Source: JBKEAJ01 sp047972135
GTDB lineage: Bacteria; Bacteroidota; Bacteroidia; Bacteroidales; Prolixibacteraceae
Assembly: GCA_047972135.1 (NCBI GenBank)
Contig: JBKEAJ010000077.1
Span: forward strand, 1-32,746
Reading direction: 5' to 3'
DNA length: 32,746 nucleotides
Shown in pieces: positions 23,501 to 32,191 of the stretch. Below the pieces are notes generated by a model, which made no database searches, was not told the DNA's origin, and saw only the letters and a list, made by a program, of their open reading frames with translations. Positions within the stretch are counted from its first letter, which is position 1, and the number at the start of each line of letters is the position of its first letter. Position numbers and translations under genes: made by a program.

Positions 23501-23618
23501 TGTTTAGGGTTTAGGCTATAAGCTAACAGCCAATAAATGAACGTCATTGCGAGGAGCTGGCGACGAAGCAATCTCCCCCGACAAAGAACAGATTGCCACG
23601 CTATCGCTCGCAATGACG
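23501..23618 (+). repeat. Composite repeat after fic (heptamers plus intact REP-like core)
   Basis: Heptamers at about 23501-23531 (GTTTAG GCTATAA GCTAACA GCC), then the core at 23542-23618 bounded by perfect 12-bp inverted ends CGTCATTGCGAG / CTCGCAATGACG. No reverse heptamers follow. Confidence 0.85.
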
Positions 23619-23767
23619 ACAAAAAATATTACGAAAGATACACCACCACCGTAACCTTACGGATTGCAGGATGATGATATACATGAAGAAAAAAAATTAA
23701 TAAGTAAAAAATATTAGATATTTGCAATAATAGTGAGATTATTATGGTTTGTACACCAAGAAAATAA

Positions 23768-23914
23768 AATAGTACAGCAGCAGCTTGCAAGGTGTATGCA
23801 TTAACTAGCACCTTTTCGCAGGAAGAGTTGATAAATGCTAGAGCAGATAAGGTGTTTGACACCTACAAAGAACTAAAATCACATATTTCTGATTTAATGG
23901 AATTATTAGATTAG
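23768..23914 (+). pseudogene. Short orphan C-terminal fragment of unknown protein
   Basis: Open frame of 48 codons ending ..EELINARADKVFDTYKELKSHISDLMELLD, preceded by an in-frame TAA and without an ATG. The composition (regular amphipathic helix) looks protein-like, so I suspect the tail of a lost gene. Family not recognised. The rest of 23619-23960 shows nothing clear. Confidence 0.35.
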
Positions 23915-23968
23915 TAGGCGCTAAACATTTAATTTAGAGCTAAATACAGACGCCAAAAGCAAAAATAT

Positions 23969-23984
23969 TTAATCTTTTGATTAA
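23969..23984. promoter_or_regulatory. TetR operator upstream of its own gene
   Basis: TTAATCTTTTGATTAA: arms TTAATC/GATTAA, just upstream of the tetR -33 box. It is identical at 15 of 16 positions to the palindrome before the phospholipase gene (24661-24676). Confidence 0.65.
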
Positions 23985-23989
23985 AACTC

Positions 23990-24020
23990 TTGCTTAATTC
24001 CTATTATATTTTTAACTTTG
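23990..24020 (+). promoter_or_regulatory. Promoter of the TetR gene
   Basis: TTG (23990-23992), 20 bp, TAACTTTG (24013-24020, perfect TAnnTTTG), 24 bp before the ATG. Confidence 0.6.
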
Positions 24021-24044
24021 TCGCAGAAAATAAAACATAGAATT

Positions 24045-24644
24045 ATGACAACGGAAGAGAAAATTAAAATTGCAGCACAGACGGTTTTTCATAAGAAAGG
24101 CTTTGCAGCAACTCGCACTAGGGATATTGCTGAAGAGGCAAATATCAATCTTGCTTTGTTGAACTATTATTTCCGCAGTAAAAAAAGACTGTTCGAGATA
24201 ATAATGACAGAGACCTTAACAAAATTTGCACAAAACCTGATAGTCGTAATGGATGATGAAGCTAGTTCTTTTGATGAGAAAGTAGAAATTTTGGCAAGTA
24301 GCTATATAGAGTTTCTCAAAGAAGAGCCCGAGATACCGGTTTTCATTATGAGCGAAATGCGAAACAGTCCGGAAGCACTACAAGAGCGTATCCCAATTAA
24401 AAAAGCAGCACAAAAATCGACATTTTTTAGGCAGCTTCAAGAGCTAAGGGGAGAAAACAGTAATACCGAAATAAATCTTATTCACTTTTTATTGAATTTG
24501 ATGGGACTGATAATTTTCCCATTTATCTCCCGAAACCTATTTGCAAAATTTGAAACTGAGGACAATATCGATTTTGATGAAATGATGGAAGAGCGCAAGA
24601 AGTTAATACCGATTTGGATTAAAGCAATGATTAGTAAGGATTAA
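24045..24644 (+). CDS. TetR/AcrR-family transcriptional regulator
   Basis: 199 residues from ATG 24045 (MTTEEKIKIAAQTVFHKKG); the frame is open a little further upstream, into the promoter. The N-terminal HTH is complete: GFAATRTRDIAEEANINLAL then LNYYFRSKKRLFEIIM. The rest is an all-helical ligand-binding domain. A 16-bp palindrome precedes this gene and recurs, with one change, just before the downstream phospholipase gene, so it most likely represses both. The ligand is unknown; a lipid or membrane stress signal would fit the neighbour. Confidence 0.9.
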   Translation: MTTEEKIKIAAQTVFHKKGFAATRTRDIAEEANINLALLNYYFRSKKRLFEIIMTETLTKFAQNLIVVMDDEASSFDEKVEILASSYIEFLKEEPEIPVFIMSEMRNSPEALQERIPIKKAAQKSTFFRQLQELRGENSNTEINLIHFLLNLMGLIIFPFISRNLFAKFETEDNIDFDEMMEERKKLIPIWIKAMISKD

Positions 24645-24660
24645 TTTTTTTACCTTGCGA

Positions 24661-24676
24661 TTAATCATTTGATTAA
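24661..24676. promoter_or_regulatory. TetR operator upstream of the phospholipase gene
   Basis: TTAATCA-TT-TGATTAA, perfect 7-bp arms, 34 bp before the ATG at 24710. A partial -7 box (TACCTTGC, 24651-24658) lies just upstream, so the operator would cover the transcription start. Confidence 0.65.
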
Positions 24677-24709
24677 TTACTAAATACCTTAATGAATGAA
24701 AATTGACAG

Positions 24710-25534
24710 ATGAAATTATTAAACTACATATTTTTGTTGTTTGTGCTGATGTCTGCACTATCTGTGCGGGGTCAACACGGCTTGGATAAGGACTCGATAG
24801 ACGCAATAATAAAGCACTCTCCGGCATTTGCCATCTACGAAGATAATTATTTTATCACGGGAGTGTCTTTGCACGATAAACTCTCGAAATACAGCTCTGA
24901 TGCAAAGTTTCAGATAAGCATAAAGCAAAGGCTGACGAATACTCCCGTGATTTGGGGGGCATACGCCTATCTGACCTACACACAGAAGTCGTTTTGGGAT
25001 GTTTACATGGCATCTAGTCCATTTAGTGAAAATAATTACAATCCTGGGGTTCGTTTAATAAAACCAATTTACAAAAAGAATGACAGGCTGCTCGGTGGGT
25101 TTTCCTTTGGCATAGAACATCAATCAAACGGACGAGACAGCATCTACTCAAGAGCATGGAATTTTGTGTCGCTCGAATATGGACATTCTTTTTCGTCAAA
25201 ACTTGTAGCCTCTCTAAACCTGAATTTACCTTTCGGCATGTCGGAAGAAAATACTGACTTAATGGATTATATTGGCTACATGGAAGCGCGCATGTCGTGG
25301 ACTATCAAAGAGAATACACTCATTTTTGATGCTGTCGGTCGGAAAGGTGCAAAATGGGACACCAAAGGTAATATAATGCTCAGTGTCAGCTACAAACCCA
25401 TCAAGAGTCGTAACCAATACATAGTATTGCAGTGGTGGGAGGGCTACGGCGAAAGCCTTATAGACTATACCAAGCATACTAGTATGTTGCGCATCGGTAT
25501 TATGCTAAAACCAACCTTTATGAGGCTTTACTAA
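24710..25534 (+). CDS. pldA: Outer-membrane phospholipase A (OMPLA)
   Basis: 274 residues with a signal peptide (LLNYIFLLFVLMSALSVRG, cut about residue 21). The catalytic triad of OMPLA is visible with exact spacing: H137-x-S139 in EHQSNG and N151 in SRAWN (E. coli 142/144/156). The rest alternates as a 12-strand barrel (FSFGIEHQSNG, WNFVSLEYGHSF, LQWWEGYGESL). It hydrolyses phospholipids that reach the outer leaflet, after Ca-dependent dimerisation. It lies 65 bp after tetR, with the shared operator in between. The short C-terminus ends ..KPTFMRLY, a barrel-like aromatic end. Confidence 0.88.
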   Translation: MKLLNYIFLLFVLMSALSVRGQHGLDKDSIDAIIKHSPAFAIYEDNYFITGVSLHDKLSKYSSDAKFQISIKQRLTNTPVIWGAYAYLTYTQKSFWDVYMASSPFSENNYNPGVRLIKPIYKKNDRLLGGFSFGIEHQSNGRDSIYSRAWNFVSLEYGHSFSSKLVASLNLNLPFGMSEENTDLMDYIGYMEARMSWTIKENTLIFDAVGRKGAKWDTKGNIMLSVSYKPIKSRNQYIVLQWWEGYGESLIDYTKHTSMLRIGIMLKPTFMRLY

Positions 25535-25636
25535 AGCAGTGGTAAAATGAAAAAAAATCTTGCATTTTATCATTATTTTTTCTTACCTTGCACTCGGTTT
25601 TACAATTACCGTTTTTCTTCTTCCTTCTGAAATAGT

Positions 25637-25750
25637 GAAAAGTTTAGGGACCTAGTCCCGATACCTTCGTAGCAAAGAGATGCAAAAAAATAATAATAGG
25701 GGCGATAGCCCTGATATAGATACAGGTTGAATTGTTGAAGGTTTAAAAAG
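25637..25750. repeat. Hairpin repeat modules between pldA and the lipoprotein-like gene
   Basis: GGGACCTAGTCCC hairpin then CTTCGTAGCAAAGAG (matches 13898-13926), a GGGGC-GAT-AGCCC hairpin at about 25699-25711, and the GATATAGATACAGGTTGAAT box also found at the argB stop. No gene in 25535-25825. Confidence 0.7.
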
Positions 25751-25825
25751 GCTATATGACGGATGATGTAAGGGCAGAACATTTTCTGCCCAGCTGTCAG
25801 TCCAAAAATCTATAAAAATAAACAC

Positions 25826-26509
25826 ATGAAATTACTCTTATTAATACTATGTATATCAATGCTAAATATTGGCAATTGTCAAACAAAAAAACAAAACGAG
25901 ATGAAACAATTAAGCACGGAAGAACTCGTAGAGGGAGGATACAGAGTAAAAAGGGAGGATACGCACCTTATGAAAGACGGAAAGTTGGATATCGAAACCA
26001 TAGAAAAGCACGGTACAGGAGGTGACGGAGTGTCGGCTACATATTATTATGGATTTGATTTGGGAGGAGGGCAACGCCTGTTCGTATTTGGAGGTCATTT
26101 ATCCGGATATCTAAAAGATATAAGTACATGGGGAAGTCTCTATAGAAGGTATTATGAATATTATCCATCAGGGGTACTAAGAAAAGCTGGTGTTACATAT
26201 CGCGAATCAGTAAAGCTAGGCACATGGTATGAGTATAACGAGGAGGGACGGGTGATAGATATTATAGATTATGACCGCCCCTTTAAGTTTACCTTGAACG
26301 ATGTTCTTGATTTTATGAAGCGGAATAATATAAAAGATGAGGATTTAGAACACTTAGCCAGAGCTGTAGTCAAAAAAAACGGAAAAGACCAAGCATATTG
26401 GGAGTTTGAAATAAAACTTGAACGTTACATGAAAAGAATATACACACTCGACGGAGTTACGGGGGATGTGGTAGAAGTCTATGAGCGTGATGACTCTCCA
26501 TGGTTATAA
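25826..26509 (+). CDS. Exported protein of unknown function with a MORN-like middle and PepSY-like end
   Basis: 227 residues. The signal sequence MKLLLLILCISMLNIGNCQ ends at a Cys, but Asn at -1 is poor for a lipobox, so lipidation is doubtful. The middle YYEYYPSGVLRKAGVTYRES, then KLGTWYEYNEEGRVIDIIDYD, reads like two MORN/YwqK-type units. The C-terminal KLERYMKRIYTLDGVTGDVVEVYE resembles a PepSY strand-turn. Not recognised as a named family. Its place just ahead of the DUF4280 locus, and the use of such repeats in immunity-like proteins, make a protective role thinkable but unproven. Confidence 0.65.
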   Translation: MKLLLLILCISMLNIGNCQTKKQNEMKQLSTEELVEGGYRVKREDTHLMKDGKLDIETIEKHGTGGDGVSATYYYGFDLGGGQRLFVFGGHLSGYLKDISTWGSLYRRYYEYYPSGVLRKAGVTYRESVKLGTWYEYNEEGRVIDIIDYDRPFKFTLNDVLDFMKRNNIKDEDLEHLARAVVKKNGKDQAYWEFEIKLERYMKRIYTLDGVTGDVVEVYERDDSPWL

Positions 26510-26512
26510 CTA

Positions 26513-26590
26513 GAATCCGTCTATGTCAGACTCCCTATATTATAGACAGGAGCTGGCGACGAAGCAATCCCTGCAACAAAGAACAATCAA
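26513..26590. repeat. Internally deleted MITE fused to a partial REP-like core
   Basis: 26513-26556 joins GAATCCGTCTAT (one MITE end) to GTCAGACTCCCTATATTATAGAC (similar to the opposite end), with the roughly 100-bp middle missing. It runs directly into ..GGAGCTGGCGACGAAGCAATCC.. from the REP-like element (to about 26590). Confidence 0.6.
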
Positions 26591-26647
26591 ATTTTCAATA
26601 GATATGGCAGAAACACGATATAGTTTACTCGCACATACGGAGTCCTT

Positions 26648-27334
26648 GTGAGAACAATCGACGCACAGATTAACAAGACTACTACTGTACAGTTTAAAAC
26701 AGAAGTAACAACTAGACAGTTTCCTGATTGGGGGTATTTTGAGTACACTATCAAAAGGGATGAGCTATTTGTGAATAAACATGTTCCCAAAAGCCTGATT
26801 GAGATTTTATCTGTTCGAAGTATGGAAGCCTTGTACCCCTTAGAACTGCGAACTACTATGGAGAACATACCCCTTGACGTACTAAATCATGAGCAGATAA
26901 AAGAACGATGGAGAAATGTAAAAACAGAGTTACAAAAGGAATATTCTGGAGAAGTAATAGCACAATATCTATCAAAGTGCGACAAGCAACTTAGTAACAA
27001 ATTATCCATATTAGAGTCTTTAAGAAACGATGCATTTTACGCTCTGCTATTTCACGATATTTACACACAGTATAATGAAAATTTAGAGAAAGATGCTTAT
27101 CTTGCATTCCCAATTTTAGGGTTTAAAGAGCCAATAGTGTTCTGTGGCAAGCAGACAATAAACAGTTGTGAGACTCACTACTACACGGCAAACCCACGAT
27201 GTGTCGGTCTTACGAAGGTATGCGTGGCGATATACTAAAACGGCAAAGAGTCATGCGCAGAGAAGGGTATAGAGCTTATGGCAGAGATTTGTAAAATGGT
27301 TGGATACATAAAAAATAAGAGAGTATGGGATTAA
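26648..27334 (+). pseudogene. Degenerate gene of unknown function ahead of the DUF4280 gene
   Basis: Open frame VRTIDAQINKTTTVQFKTEV... (GTG 26648, TAA 27236-27238). There is no ATG start: an in-frame TAG lies about 30 bp upstream, while an ATG at 26603 is in another frame and stops after 15 codons. After the TAA the same frame continues for 31 protein-like codons (NGKESCAEKGIELMAEICKM..) to 27334, overlapping the DUF4280 ATG. A single GAA-to-TAA change would explain the break. Family not recognised. The product contains paired Cys (FCGKQTINSCETH) and a helical middle. Confidence 0.5.
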
Positions 27335-29556
27335 CAGGAAAATTAGTCTGCCACGGAGCAGAATGCAAGTGTCAGTACGGCAATATGCCCGACAAGCTGG
27401 CGGTTAGCACACAAAGTTCGCATTACGTCAACGACCCAGAGTGTGGCGAAAAGCTCGCTGCCACCAATAAGGAGGTGGGACAGCCTTTCGAGAAAAAGAC
27501 CTTTGGACAATGTAAGTTGCAGCCCACAATTAGTGGTTATAAGCCTTGCCAACCAAACATAACAGAATGGACAGACTTCTACGACAAAGTGGAGCTTGCC
27601 GAAAATGGCGGTGCTCCGCTACTGGATTGCAGCAAAGCTACTTGTGTAATATCAGGAGCTCCTTGTGTGAGCATCACGTTCCACGGACAGGTTGGCGAGT
27701 TGCATACCTTTAGACTGTCTACATCCCCAAGCCATTTCGATTACCCCTATGATAGCAGCTACGATGAAAAACGATCTAGTGCTGTAAAGTTTGCCAAGTG
27801 GGCTTATATTCTCAATGTATTAAAGGAAAAAGCCGAATCTTATCCAGAGGGTGCGAAGTATAAATTTTGGGGCGAGGTGTCATCAAATACAAAAAAGTCT
27901 GTTAACTATTGGGGCATAGGAACTCAGTATGAGTCGGGCGATTCTATTGAATTCTCAATCGAAGAAGGTAACGACATTTGGCTAGGCGAACCATATCGGA
28001 TGGAGGTGTTTAATAATCGTCCAGGCAACGGTCTGTCTTTCTTTATTATTCCCTATAGCAATGCAAAAATAAAGTTCGCATATTTCGATCCTCAGAGAAT
28101 TGAATATGATTATCTGAACAGCAAATATACGGGAGATTTGTATTACTACAATCAAGTTGTAAAACTATCATTAACCACCCACCGCATTCCAGACATAATA
28201 AAAGCAGATGAAAAAATAGAGGATTATACAGTGAAATTATATCTGACGGATGGTGCCGGTGTGCGACTAAGTGTGGATGGCAATGATGTTATTGTAGTCG
28301 AGGGAGAAGTCAAAGATTATGTAGAAAAATTCAGCACTAATTCAAAATTTATTTTCAACTTTAGGATAGACGAAAAATGGAAGTACGAATTCCACCCAAA
28401 AGACAGGAGTCTTGTGTCGTATTCTGTAGAAATAGAGTTGGCGAACATCAATAATCCCAGGAATACGTATATTTACAGGGTTGTAGATATGGTTTCGTCC
28501 TTAACCGGATTTAATAAAGACAAAACCGAATTGGAAAAAATATTGGTGCAGGACTGTTTTCATGTAGCAAGAACCTCTAGGGGCAAGTTCCTAAAAGAAT
28601 ACGAAGAGCAGAAAAGCAAAATGATTGCAGAGGTTACAGACATAAAATACACACAAAAGCAATACGACCCCTGCGGCTACAAGAAAATTACACTTACAGA
28701 CCAAGGCGACAGTCAGAGAGCCCCTTTCGTTTTATTCGACGAGGACGAACTGATTAGCGAAGGCGACAAAACACAACGAACATTCGATATTGTAAGAGGT
28801 AGCGACAAAAGGCCTGTGCTAATAGCACTAGAGGGGCTAGAGAATAAAGGCGTCCGCTGCTCGGGAGTTATGCTACCCCAAGGCGAGCGACACGACAAAA
28901 AAGAGCATGTGTTTCTGCTCAGCAAACTGCACTCGCCAAAGAAGAATGACACCGGGTATATTGTATATGAAAATGATAAGACTCACGAGCAGCAACTGCG
29001 AGACTCGGGCATAGAAGTTACAGACAAAAATAGGCACGACACCGATATTCAGCTAGATGAAAACCTCGCAGCTATTGAGGCTGCTCTTACACAAGGATTA
29101 ATTGAGGGCAAAGACTATGAGTATGTCGGCGAAGACCAACTGAAACTCAATCTGGCGTATTTGTATAATAAAACATATGATAATAAAGAAGTACCAGCCT
29201 TACTTGATGTAATGTGGTATTTCAGATACTTATGGCCTAGAGAAAGCTTTGTACAGAGCTATATTGTTCCCATAAGCACCTGCCGCTACCCTAATCAGGT
29301 TGCCAAGGTTAGAGTATTTCCTGATATTGAATGGGAAGTAGCATTGAAATATAATTTTAAATCATCTTTAGGCTACAACCATGGAAACTTATCAGATTAC
29401 TCTGTGGAAGAAGCATTAGAGAAATATAAGGAACTGGCTCAACAAGATTATGATATAAAAACACAGCATGGAGCTTTAGGTAAATTTAAGCTTGCATTAT
29501 TTAATCCAAAAATTAATCAAAAGGATTTGATTAAAATTGAATTGGGGGTTTGCTGA
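27325..29556 (+). CDS. DUF4280 (PAAR-like) spike-tip protein, N-terminal part
   Basis: 743 residues. Residues 1 to about 130 are a DUF4280 domain with the family's Cys pattern and spacing: VCHGAECKCQYG, SSHYVNDPECGEKLAAT, FGQCKLQPTISGYKPCQP, DCSKATCVISGAPC. DUF4280 is PAAR-like and is expected to cap the spike of a contractile injection or type VI-type system and carry a C-terminal cargo. The remaining ~610 residues are an unrecognised, mostly beta-rich extension ending helical (YSVEEALEKYKELAQQ). The frame ends in a G5 run at 29544-29548. A -1/+1 shift there continues into the next frame as one protein (see 29592-30394). No T6SS structural genes are in the window. Confidence 0.8.
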   Translation: MGLTGKLVCHGAECKCQYGNMPDKLAVSTQSSHYVNDPECGEKLAATNKEVGQPFEKKTFGQCKLQPTISGYKPCQPNITEWTDFYDKVELAENGGAPLLDCSKATCVISGAPCVSITFHGQVGELHTFRLSTSPSHFDYPYDSSYDEKRSSAVKFAKWAYILNVLKEKAESYPEGAKYKFWGEVSSNTKKSVNYWGIGTQYESGDSIEFSIEEGNDIWLGEPYRMEVFNNRPGNGLSFFIIPYSNAKIKFAYFDPQRIEYDYLNSKYTGDLYYYNQVVKLSLTTHRIPDIIKADEKIEDYTVKLYLTDGAGVRLSVDGNDVIVVEGEVKDYVEKFSTNSKFIFNFRIDEKWKYEFHPKDRSLVSYSVEIELANINNPRNTYIYRVVDMVSSLTGFNKDKTELEKILVQDCFHVARTSRGKFLKEYEEQKSKMIAEVTDIKYTQKQYDPCGYKKITLTDQGDSQRAPFVLFDEDELISEGDKTQRTFDIVRGSDKRPVLIALEGLENKGVRCSGVMLPQGERHDKKEHVFLLSKLHSPKKNDTGYIVYENDKTHEQQLRDSGIEVTDKNRHDTDIQLDENLAAIEAALTQGLIEGKDYEYVGEDQLKLNLAYLYNKTYDNKEVPALLDVMWYFRYLWPRESFVQSYIVPISTCRYPNQVAKVRVFPDIEWEVALKYNFKSSLGYNHGNLSDYSVEEALEKYKELAQQDYDIKTQHGALGKFKLALFNPKINQKDLIKIELGVC

Positions 29557-29591
29557 GAAAATCAGAAAAATATGTGCAATATTTTATAAAA

Positions 29592-30394
29592 TGAAGAAAA
29601 TAGCAGATAATGTAGCGTACGGGACAGAAGGAGGAGCAAATTTGCTAAGAAGCCAAAAAGTACCTTTTGAATTTGAGTTGAAGTCGCCATCTGTAGGATT
29701 GAGGATATCTTGGGGGATGGGGTATTCTAATACGAGTGAATGGGGTAATCTGGTAGGGCTGAAAGGGAAACTACATTTCTTTGCAGAGCCCTTGATTGGC
29801 GCTAAGCTAGTACTGAAAATACATGAACTTATCAAATATATTCCTCATCCATTAGCTAAGATTATATCAGAAGTCATATCAGGAATTAACAAGGTTAGAA
29901 GTAATAATATTAAAACTAAGTTTGAAATTAATTTAGTGTTTAACGGTGATTTGGTTGCAAATATAAGTGCCCTTAATTTAAATACGATTGATGTTCTGCA
30001 AGATACCTCCAAAAGGACTAGTAGTGAATCTTATGTAAAAGGAGTATTTAATGTTAGATTGGAGTTGTTGATATTGGGGAAAGGAAAGGTTTCTATACCT
30101 TGGACGAAGTATAAATTTAACTTTGGAGCAAAAGCGGAAGCATCTCTTACCGCATATTGGGATGCAAAGCTCTATTTGACAACTCAGGAACAAGGTTTGT
30201 ATGGTCAATTTGCCGGAGGATTCTCTGGACTGAAAGGTCAAATAATCGTGGAAATATATGTTGGTCCAATGACAATCCCCGTTTATGATAAAGAAGATAC
30301 ATGGTTTGAGCCGGATGATGTGAATCAGGAAAGTGATACAAGTAAAGATACAGGACAAAAAGCAATATCATTACCAATAATAGAATCATTATAA
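29592..30394 (+). CDS. Probable C-terminal module of the DUF4280 protein (separated by a frameshift)
   Basis: First ATG 29592 (MKKIADNVAYGTEGGANLL); the frame is open back to 29537 with only a TTG start inside the previous gene. Upstream codons FAEKIRKICAIFYK form a helix continuous with MKKIADN, which favours a former fusion over an independent start. The body is beta-rich: VPFEFELKSPSVGLRISWG, then GLKGKLHFFAEPLIGAKLVLKI, an amphipathic helix PLAKIISEVISGI, then repeated strand pairs. No signal peptide. Part of it recurs, decayed, at 31260-31677. Possible toxin or pore-like tip; no catalytic motif is recognised. Confidence 0.65.
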
Positions 30395-30405
30395 AAAATA
30401 AAATT

Positions 30406-31227
30406 ATGAAAGAGCCATTTTATCACTTAGACTACGCGTCAGGAGAATGTCTATTTAAGTTGTATTTGAATGAAATTCTGTTGCTTGATAATATCGAAGG
30501 AAAAAGAAGTTTAGCAGGTAATATTTTGTTAAACCCCTTCATTTGTAAGAGCGGTTCTCAGAAATTGCGTTTTGAGCTATTTCCCAAAGAGGGGGACTCT
30601 CTATTAAATACTAATACTTTCATTGAGATTTATCTTTATGTGGTAGATCAAGCTTCTGGGTTCAAAGATAGGGAAGAGCTTACTCCAAGGGGTACAAGAC
30701 TACCAATGTCTACATTAGTAAATGACAATAAGCAATTAATACCTCCCCCCATATCATGGAATACAGAGTTTGAAGCAAACGTTCCATATAGTATTGATGA
30801 GAGCTGGAACAATGGCTACAACATAATGGATATTCCTGAATATGAGAATAAAGTTAAAGCTTTTTACAAAGATTTGTACCAACTTGTGCAGTTGGGTGAA
30901 GTTGTAAAAATAAAAGAGTTGATGGTCGACTGTTTCCAAAGAACTAATACTACTTTATTTGAAGAAGAAGAAAATGACACCTATACAATATTTGAAAACT
31001 TAATTAAACAGCGTCCTGTAGCAGGCATTATATACAAGATACAAGACTTAGAATTTGGGAGTATTCGAGTATATAAAGAGCAAATGGTTGTAGATGCGCT
31101 AAGAAGAGATGGTAGCCCCATGCTTCTATTCAAAGAGAATGTGCATGATAGTATAGGAGTCTCAATAGATATAAGACTTTTTTGTCCAAAAGATAAAAAT
31201 TCTGACAAAACATTTAGGATAATATAA
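30406..31227 (+). CDS. Hypothetical protein, partner of the DUF4280 C-terminal module
   Basis: 273 residues from ATG 30406, 11 bp after the preceding stop. Mixed alpha/beta: FKLYLNEILLLDNI and KLRFELFPKEGD in the first half, FEANVPYSIDESWNNGYNIMDI in the middle, and a final part with KEQMVVDALRRDGSPMLLF. No signal peptide, membrane segment or known motif. A broken homologue appears to follow the broken second C-terminal module at about 31640-32168, so the two kinds of gene seem to travel together. That pairing would fit an effector with its immunity or adaptor protein; function not shown. Confidence 0.6.
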   Translation: MKEPFYHLDYASGECLFKLYLNEILLLDNIEGKRSLAGNILLNPFICKSGSQKLRFELFPKEGDSLLNTNTFIEIYLYVVDQASGFKDREELTPRGTRLPMSTLVNDNKQLIPPPISWNTEFEANVPYSIDESWNNGYNIMDIPEYENKVKAFYKDLYQLVQLGEVVKIKELMVDCFQRTNTTLFEEEENDTYTIFENLIKQRPVAGIIYKIQDLEFGSIRVYKEQMVVDALRRDGSPMLLFKENVHDSIGVSIDIRLFCPKDKNSDKTFRII

Positions 31228-31259
31228 TTATTGGCTATGCCCCTACAGCCAATAACACT

Positions 31260-31677
31260 ATGGGATGGGGACTGGAAGGACGAATTATTGCAAATCCTAT
31301 ACTAGACGCAAAAGTACGCCTAGATTTATTGGCATTAGGAAGCAAGATAAAGCCATGGGGTATAATCTTAGATGCTCTAGACATTGCATCATGGGTGGCA
31401 GAGGCTCTATCCAGAGGGAGACTTGAGATTGATTATAAAATAGAAATTGTATTTGAGTCACAAATCAATTTAGTAGGAAAAAAGATAGGCGAGAATCCAG
31501 AAACAGGAGAGCCGATATACGAAAAATATGGCAACATAAAGTATAATCTTACAGATGGTGGAACGATTGGTGATTTTTCATTGTAAGGGATTATCAAAGG
31601 GAGGATTGAAATGAGTGCATCTATTAAGTTTGAAGCTGGAGTTGTGAAGGATAAAGTTAAACCAAAAGAAAGGTAAA
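31260..31677 (+). pseudogene. Decayed second copy of the DUF4280 C-terminal module
   Basis: MGWGLEGRIIANPILDAKVRLDLLAL aligns with GLKGKLHFFAEPLIGAKLVLKIHEL of the upstream module. The match reaches back in frame to IGYAPTANNT (versus MGYSNTSEWG), before any ATG. The frame stops at 31584-31586 but continues in the same frame as GIIKGRIEMSASIKFEAGVV to a TAA near 31677, matching the YVKGVFNVRLELL region. So it lacks its N-terminus, carries a nonsense codon and is truncated. If expressed, the product would be the 108-residue piece ending at 31586. Confidence 0.65.
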
Positions 31678-31719
31678 CAGAGTATCGCAATCCAGCTAGA
31701 CAAGATAAATAATATAAAA

Positions 31720-32025
31720 TTGTCAAACGATTATCTTAGCCAAGTTTCTTTAGAAATTTATTTTACTCAAAATGGAGATACCCCTCCATTAAATTTTTTA
31801 GAGAAACTAAACTTCGTCGAATATGACCATCCACAAGACTCTATAATTTATGCATGGACATTTGAAGCCGATATAAATTATGAACTTCTGGATATCTTAG
31901 AAAGTGCGACAGATTTAACTCAAGAAGACCTCAGGAAGCTTTCAAAAGACGTTATTCTTTTTTATGAGCATATTTATCAGAGATTCAAAGGGTTCAATGA
32001 GCAAAAGGCAATATGCAAGAAATGA
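31720..32025 (+). pseudogene. Fragment homologous to the 30406 gene (first part)
   Basis: Open frame from a TTG; upstream it stays open through KKGKQSIAIQLDKINN to a TGA near 31640, with no ATG. YAWTFEADINYELLDILESA.. and LSKDVILFYEHIYQRFKGF parallel WNTEFEANVPYSIDES.. and KVKAFYKDLYQLVQLGE of the 30406 protein. It ends TGA at 32023-32025, overlapping the next ATG by 4 bp. I favour a frameshifted remnant; a coupled small gene pair is the alternative. Confidence 0.5.
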
Positions 32026-32168
32026 ATAATTACAGATTAGTAATTAATCTAAATGCCAAAACAGTAAAACTTTTAAGCTCGGAAGGCGAGAGCCCACTCT
32101 ACTCATTGGATGAAAGTGGAAACATTGAAGTATTTGGCTTTGATTTATACAGAGAGATAAGAATATAG
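32022..32168 (+). CDS. Small ORF, probable tail of the same broken gene
   Basis: 48 residues, MNNYRLVINLNAKTVKLL..GESPLYSLDESG and a final FDLYREIRI. It parallels the C-terminus of the 30406 protein (RRDGSPMLLF.. and SIDIRLF..FRII). The ATG overlaps the previous stop (ATGA). It could be translated by coupling or be the frameshifted remainder. A MITE lies 24 bp downstream. Confidence 0.4.
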   Translation: MNNYRLVINLNAKTVKLLSSEGESPLYSLDESGNIEVFGFDLYREIRI

Positions 32169-32191
32169 GAGAGCTAAAAGTATTCTAATTA

